A stretch of 64,000 bases of DNA from Heterocephalus glaber (lineage: Eukaryota > Chordata > Mammalia > Rodentia > Bathyergidae). Position 1 is the first letter of the stretch. The number at the start of each line of letters is the position of its first letter. Location: contig NW_004624848.1 of NCBI RefSeq assembly GCF_000247695.1, positions 1,767,574 to 1,831,573 on the forward strand, written 5' to 3'. The notes beneath the pieces were generated by a model. It was given only the letters and a program-made list of their open reading frames with translations, did not search any database and was not told the DNA's origin. The translations under genes were made by a program, and so were the position numbers. This document shows positions 59,666-64,000 of this stretch, piece after piece.

Positions 59666-60774
59666 GTGAAAGCAAGGAATATTCTAAGAAGACGTGTGTG
59701 TTGGGGAGGCAACTTGGTCTGCATGTGTCGCAGACGTCCACTAAAGGAGTTAGGTCCTTCCTGGTCATGGGAAGGGAGGCCGTGCAGGAGAAGGCAGCTA
59801 GGAAAATGGGGAGAGGGACTGCGAGAGCGGCGAGTCCGGAGCAGTGAGCTTGGGGAGCCGCGAGGGCAGCCAAGATCGGCTAGAGCTCTGGAGCGGAAGG
59901 GCAGGAAGCCACCGGGAGGCATGGAGGGAGCTGCACGCATCACTCGGGTCCCTGTCTGCACTACAGACCAAGCCGGTCCATGATGAGGGGTTTGGATCTT
60001 TCCCCCTTCTAAGGAAGCAACTTTCAGTTCTTGCCTCCAGTTATTTGTACTTGCTGATGGGTAAGTACAGAGCCAGACTGTATTGCCAATATCTCCAGAA
60101 ACCATAGGCTAAAATTCATTGGTAATAATAATAACACAATTTCAATTTTTATCTGATTTCTTCTCAGATGTTCTCTTTTTGGACTCATACTATGTCTAAA
60201 GAAAGGCCAGGTTCAGAATTTTCAGTTGTGCTAATTTTTTAATGTTTTCTGATAGTATACTATGACTTTACTTCAAAATTTAATTTTAGGAATATTTTAA
60301 AATTTGATTTTCCATGTTTATAAGGCTAGAAGTCAGTGATACAAATCATAACCCCATTTACCCAGCACACGTCAGTTGCTATTCAGTGTAGCAGACTCAG
60401 TGCTGAGGAACACAGGAGTCTGGTTCATAGCTTTGTCTTGTAGAATCTCCAACCTCCCCTCTGGGCCCTTGCAACTTCCTGAGTTCCAATAAATGACTTC
60501 TGGGTTTTGATTATTATTACTGACATCAATTCCAGATGTAAATAGCAAAAGTAAGGCTTTATTTATTTACTTTAGTTAAAAAATAAATCAAAATAAAAAG
60601 TTGTAATATTTTCTTCTGAAGGTCCACTCACTCAGCTTGGGTACCTGGGATCATATGGACTCAGGAAGATAATTGGTGTAGGGCATTGAATGAGGAAGTA
60701 GTGCCCCAACTGAGGGATCAGAGAGAAAGCTGTTGCCTCCTATGAGATGGAACGGTGAGGACTGGAGGGATGAC
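59666..60774. other. No gene recognised
   Basis: 59700-60000 is GC-richer and has overlapping frames on both strands (161 codons minus at 59620-60105, 133 plus) that cancel as evidence. No domain is recognised. A region at 60555-60615 is AT-rich. Confidence 0.35.
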
Positions 60775-60850
60775 AGAGGAACGAAGAGAAGACAGAGGAG
60801 CAAAGAGAAGACAGAGGAGCAAAGAGAAGACAGCGGATCCAAGAGAAGCA
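60775..60850. repeat. Tandem repeat, 19-bp unit, four copies
   Basis: Unit AGAGGAGCAAAGAGAAGAC: 60775-60793 (one GC-to-AC change), 60794-60812 and 60813-60831 identical, and 60832-60850 diverged. The unit is purine-rich. A 19-bp unit is not a multiple of three, so it does not encode a repeating peptide. Confidence 0.85.
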
Positions 60851-61459
60851 GAGCGCCTGCCAGGTAAGATGGGCAGGACAAATCTGATGTTGTCTAGAGA
60901 AACAGTCCTTAGAGAAGTTCTGGACTTTGTTTCCTACTTTTTATAATTCCAATACTTCTGAATAAACAGTCCAGATATACACTTTTCAAAGTGTTGTACA
61001 TGAACCAGCTCTGATACAGTCATAGGAGGCCCCTTAAAAGCAGATTTCTGCGTGAAACTTTAGTTTTATTGATAGGGAAACATCTAGGATATGGTACAAG
61101 AAGATGGATTTTAAACAAGTATCCAAGGTGAGCTCAATGCCCATGGTATTTTACAGCCATCATCTAGACTGCATTTGGAGTTGCATCTACCATGCAGCCA
61201 ACGTGGACTTCACACTGTGGGAGACCTGCTTATCTATTACACACCTCTGAGAGGAATTGCTTGACCACATTACCGACTATTTTGCCTAAGTGCATCTTCA
61301 CACTCTTCTCCTTAAAACTCTAGAGAACTTGGGGAAGGTTTGTCTCACATAGCTTTTCAACACCCAAATATCACAAAAGAAGAGGAAGTTCTAAGTGTTG
61401 TCTGTTGTTATTATGTTATTGCTTGATAATGTTAGTTATGGTGCGGAGTTTTGTGCAAG
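60851..61459. other. No gene recognised
   Basis: Unassigned sequence; the plus frame beginning near 61395 leads into the LTR that follows. Confidence 0.35.
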
Positions 61460-61848
61460 TGATATGGTTGTGATGAGTAAGTGTCCCTCAAAGGCATGTG
61501 TTGAAGGCTCATGTGTTGAGAAGCTGTGTGATGTTTGGGGAGGGTGGGAGGGTGGGGCCCAGTGGGAGGAAGTTAGGTCATTGGGGCTGTGCCCTTGCAG
61601 GGGGTATTGGTGCCATGGCCCTGTCTCTCTTCCTCTTCCTCCATCTCATCCTGGCTGCCCTGACGAGAGCAGCATCCTTTACCACCCACTCCCACTGTGA
61701 TGTGCTGGCTCACTACAGGCCCAGAGGCAACAGGCCAACGGACCAAGGAATCCAATCTTCAAAATTGTGAGCCCTGATTAACTCTTCCTCTTTTTAAGAT
61801 GATTTATACCAAGCACTGTAATATAGTAATCCCAAGCTGAACAACACA
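61460..61848 (+). mobile_element. MaLR-like LTR, sense, with 5-bp near-duplication
   Basis: Begins TGATATGGTTGTGATGAG, then GTGTCCCTCAAAGGCATG, GTTAGGTCATTGGGGC, CCACTGTGATGTGCTGGC, GCCCAGAGGCAACAGGCC and TTTTTAAGATGATTTATACC, ending TGAACAACACA at 61848. The flanks are GCAAG on the left and GGAAG on the right, a 4 of 5 match, as for the 5-bp duplication of ERVL/MaLR insertions. The plus frames at 61395-61770 lie in the LTR and are not genes. Confidence 0.8.
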
Positions 61849-62574
61849 GGAAGGATTACCTAACTATCCATAAATATGTACTTAATGAAAATAAAACACT
61901 AACACAATTTGTTTTACACAGTATGTACCATACAGCTACAACTTTGTGTATTGCAATTAAAACCTGTAATTGCTCAGATATACTTATTACATATATTTTC
62001 CTGATAAAGAAGGTTTCATTCTTTGTAGCCATCCTTTAGGTTTGAGCTTTCTAAATTACTTCAATGATAAAATAATGTGCAACTTTTACCAGTAGAGTAA
62101 AATAAAAATAAATAGATTAAAAGCTTTGACTCTCTCATCATACTTGAACTTTACAGAAAGAAACTTTAGTTATAAAGTACATTTCCACTTATTCATGCCC
62201 ACGTGGCCAGTGTTCCATATTGAAGTATCTGTTCCTGTGTATAGTGGTGTGGATTTCTGAGGAAGGTAAAAAGAGCATATCTGAATGTGATTGCACTCAC
62301 CTAATCACTTGATTTTCTTTGAATGACAGATTGATTGCTTTGGAATTGCTAATGAAATATTTAGTTGCAAATCTTCAAATCCCATGCCTACTGAAGAGTG
62401 AATATTCAGGGCTAAATCTCTCAATTCTTACCTCAATTCTTTGCTCAAAGACTAGTACCCAAAAATATTAAATAATTTCCTAAAATCGACTTTTTACTTC
62501 ATTTTTGCTGAGATTAAAGGGGGTCACAGTAACAGCACAAACTTAAGACTTTATTTTTAGGCTAAAAGATATGG
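61849..62574. other. No gene recognised
   Basis: AT-rich unassigned sequence. Confidence 0.35.
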
Positions 62575-62720
62575 ATTTGAGTGTTTCCATCACCACATAA
62601 CACTTGGGAGATTTTGTGCACATTGACTTATTTATAGTCTTTGTGCCTTGGTGTCACAGTTTCTCATAGGGCTGTTGTGGTTAATGTATATTTGTTCTTA
62701 TTGGCATTAATATATTAAGT
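62575..62720 (+). mobile_element. MIR SINE relic
   Basis: GGATTTGAGTGTTTCCATCACCAC, TTGGGAGATTTTGTGCACATTGAC and GTGCCTTGGTGTCACAGTTTCTC followed by GGGCTGTTGTGGTTAATG follow MIR order. Confidence 0.6.
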
Positions 62721-63021
62721 TTAGCTCAATATAAGAGTTATCAAATCTTGTGTAAATGACCTAGAATGAAGCAAAGGTAGCATTGATGACAGGGGCTGGA
62801 GAAGCAGAGGTCTCACTTCTGGAAAGCTCTCTTGAGAAAAGCTCCCCTGGCCTTTGGAGGAGAGTCTGCCCTTGAGGAAGCTCTGGAAGAACAAAAGTCT
62901 GTTATTTGTTTTGAGACTCAGAAGGAGGAAGAGAGAGAAGAGGAAGAAACGGAAAGTGAGTCATGTGATAAGAAATTAAATCAACACGGGTACTCTGGGA
63001 CAAGTTCTGCAAGCAGGACAA
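62721..63021. other. No gene recognised
   Basis: The plus frame 62832-63062 contains a run of Glu/Arg-rich codons from a GA-rich stretch at 62920-62965; not supported as a gene. Confidence 0.35.
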
Positions 63022-63411
63022 TGTTAAGGCTTGTGTCTGGATGTCCCCCAAAAGCCTCATGAGGACGAGGTGGGGCTTTCTTTTTCAGAGGTGGCTGAAT
63101 CTGGAATATGTGATGCTGGGGTTAAGGGCGTGCGATTGCTGAGCCACTGCCATGAGTGACTGGTTGGGCCCTGCCCTAATCCCCGTAGTCTGGATGGGAT
63201 TAGAGGGAGAGAATGCTGTGGTTAAGGTCTCTTGTTGCTTTTGTTGTCTTCTGCTGCCATAAACTGTTTCTGCTCTGTCACCCTGCCATGGAGCCAGCCA
63301 ATTATGGGCTGAAACTTCTACACATCGTGACCTAAATAAACCTTTCCCCCCTTTAGCTTGGGGTGTTGGGTATTTTGTTGCAGCACCTCAAGAGAAAAGT
63401 TAACTAACACA
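63022..63411 (+). mobile_element. MaLR-like LTR, sense, with 5-bp near-duplication
   Basis: Begins TGTTAAGGCTTGTGTCTGG, includes GATGTCCCCCAAAAGCCTC, GAGCCAGCCAATTATGGGC and CCTAAATAAACCTTTCC (which holds the polyadenylation signal AATAAA near 63335), and ends GTTAACTAACACA at 63411. GACAA precedes it and GACAG follows, a 4 of 5 match to a 5-bp duplication. Confidence 0.8.
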
Positions 63412-63727
63412 GACAGCAAGTTAAATTTTAGCACTGACTGTTGTCCAGGGCTGTGCTTTCCCGAGACTGGGGGTACTGACTCATGCCTATAGATGTTCCT
63501 GACTCATTTTCTGCTTTGTATTATTACAGTCCTCAGCCACATTTACTTGTTAAATCAATTCCTCTACTTATGAAGGTACCGATATATAATTCATTCTTCC
63601 TTACATCGTATTTCACAGACAAATAAGAGGACAAGTGGTTTCTGACCATCCTCTTACCTTCTGTCTTACATCTTAACTGTTCCTTTTCAATTTATTTATT
63701 TGTGTGTTTGTCTGTTTATGTATTTAC
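63412..63727. other. No gene recognised
   Basis: Unassigned sequence before the terminal SINEs. Confidence 0.35.
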
Positions 63728-63915
63728 TCGTACTGGGGAGTGAATCCGAGATCCTCACCCTGAGCTACGCCCCCAGCCCCTTTTGCTGTACTTTATTGAG
63801 GCAGGGTCTCCCTAAACCATTGAGTTGCTCAAACTCAATCTGGGCTCTAATTTGCGGTCCCCCTCCCTCCGCCTCCCACGGTGCTGGGATTACAAACAAT
63901 AAGTGTTCCCAGCTT
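63728..63915 (-). mobile_element. B1-ID composite SINE, antisense
   Basis: Read on the plus strand from the left: the ID half (GTACTGGGGAGTGAATCC, CCTGAGCTACGCCCCCAG) and then the B1 half (TTGAGGCAGGGTCTCCC, TCCGCCTCCCACGGTGCTGGGATTAC). This is the antisense form of the B1-then-ID order at 40932 and 58102. The frame at 63700-63954 lies in it. Confidence 0.8.
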
Positions 63916-64000
63916 ATTGATTTGGTTTTTTGGCTTTGTTTTGTTTTGTTTTGAGATGTAGTCTCACTGCGTTGTCCAGGTCACAACTTGGTTCAAGCTG
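63916..64000 (-). mobile_element. B1 SINE, antisense, cut by window edge
   Basis: TTTTGAGATGTAGTCTCACTGC, GTTGTCCAGGTCACAAC and TTCAAGCTG follow antisense B1 from its 3' end; the rest lies outside the window. The first part (63916-63949) is T-rich and would be the complement of the A-rich tail. Confidence 0.7.

Noticed and set aside
59582..60105. Genes in the overlapping 133- and 161-codon frames
   Set aside because: They occupy opposite strands of the same GC-rich stretch, begin in or beside an L1 3' UTR, and show no recognised domain.
60775..60850. A CRISPR-like array or coding repeat
   Set aside because: Units are contiguous with no spacers, only four copies, and 19 bp is not a multiple of three.
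62832..63062. A Glu/Arg-rich short protein
   Set aside because: The charge run comes from a GA-rich low-complexity stretch and the frame runs into the LTR at 63022.
1..64000. A new multi-gene system, operon or defence-type cluster
   Set aside because: This is mammalian nuclear DNA dominated by transposon relics. No set of adjacent intact genes, shared promoters or repeat-spacer arrays exists, so I report none.

Overview
This window is nuclear DNA from a placental mammal, most probably a non-murid rodent. It is AT-rich and dense in interspersed repeats, and it has no open frame that reads as an intact gene. Three composite SINEs have a 7SL-derived B1 half followed by a tRNA-derived ID half (about 40932-41125, 58102-58307 and 63728-63915). 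One young ID SINE lies at 41766-41844, and I saw no clear B2-type SINE. B1-then-ID dimers are known from squirrels, dormice, beavers, springhares and pocket-gopher/kangaroo-rat relatives, so I infer one of those lineages without resolving which.

I support no complete protein-coding gene, tRNA, rRNA or other RNA gene. Every open frame that resembles a known protein is a piece of a retrotransposon or DNA transposon, and all of these are broken. The remaining frames are short and show no recognisable domain. The window is best read as intergenic, or as the inside of a very large intron. The sequence alone does not decide between these.

Layout. 1-550 is a LINE-1 endonuclease remnant. 0.55-11.4 kb is mostly unassigned, with an antisense retroviral-type LTR (4534-5118), a fragment of a related LTR (2924-3025) and a CpG-rich patch (5280-5720). 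11.4-21 kb carries two long LINE-2 relics, MIR relics and a MaLR-like LTR. A second CpG-rich patch lies at 20860-21310. 21.3-36 kb holds MLT/MaLR-type LTRs, an antisense MaLR copy with internal sequence (31888-33015), another LINE-2, a MIR and the 3' part of a Tigger-type DNA transposon (35424-36010). 37-43.8 kb carries two L1 3' tails, a MaLR LTR, a B1-ID dimer and the young ID SINE, which has a perfect 17-bp target duplication. 44.8-53.4 kb is a nest of L1 pieces in both orientations, one of them split by an LTR-like insert. 53.4-57.8 kb is the longest stretch without recognised repeats. 58-64 kb carries B1-ID SINEs, a third L1 tail, a 19-bp tandem repeat and two full-length MaLR-like LTRs with near-perfect 5-bp target duplications.

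No genes here work together as a pathway, and I found no evidence for a new biological system. The points most worth checking are the two CpG-rich patches as possible promoters, the LTR with visible TATA and polyadenylation signals, the repeat-poor block at 53.4-57.8 kb, and the insertion history recorded in the nested repeats. Family names come from recognising consensus features by eye. All repeat edges are approximate unless a target duplication is stated.
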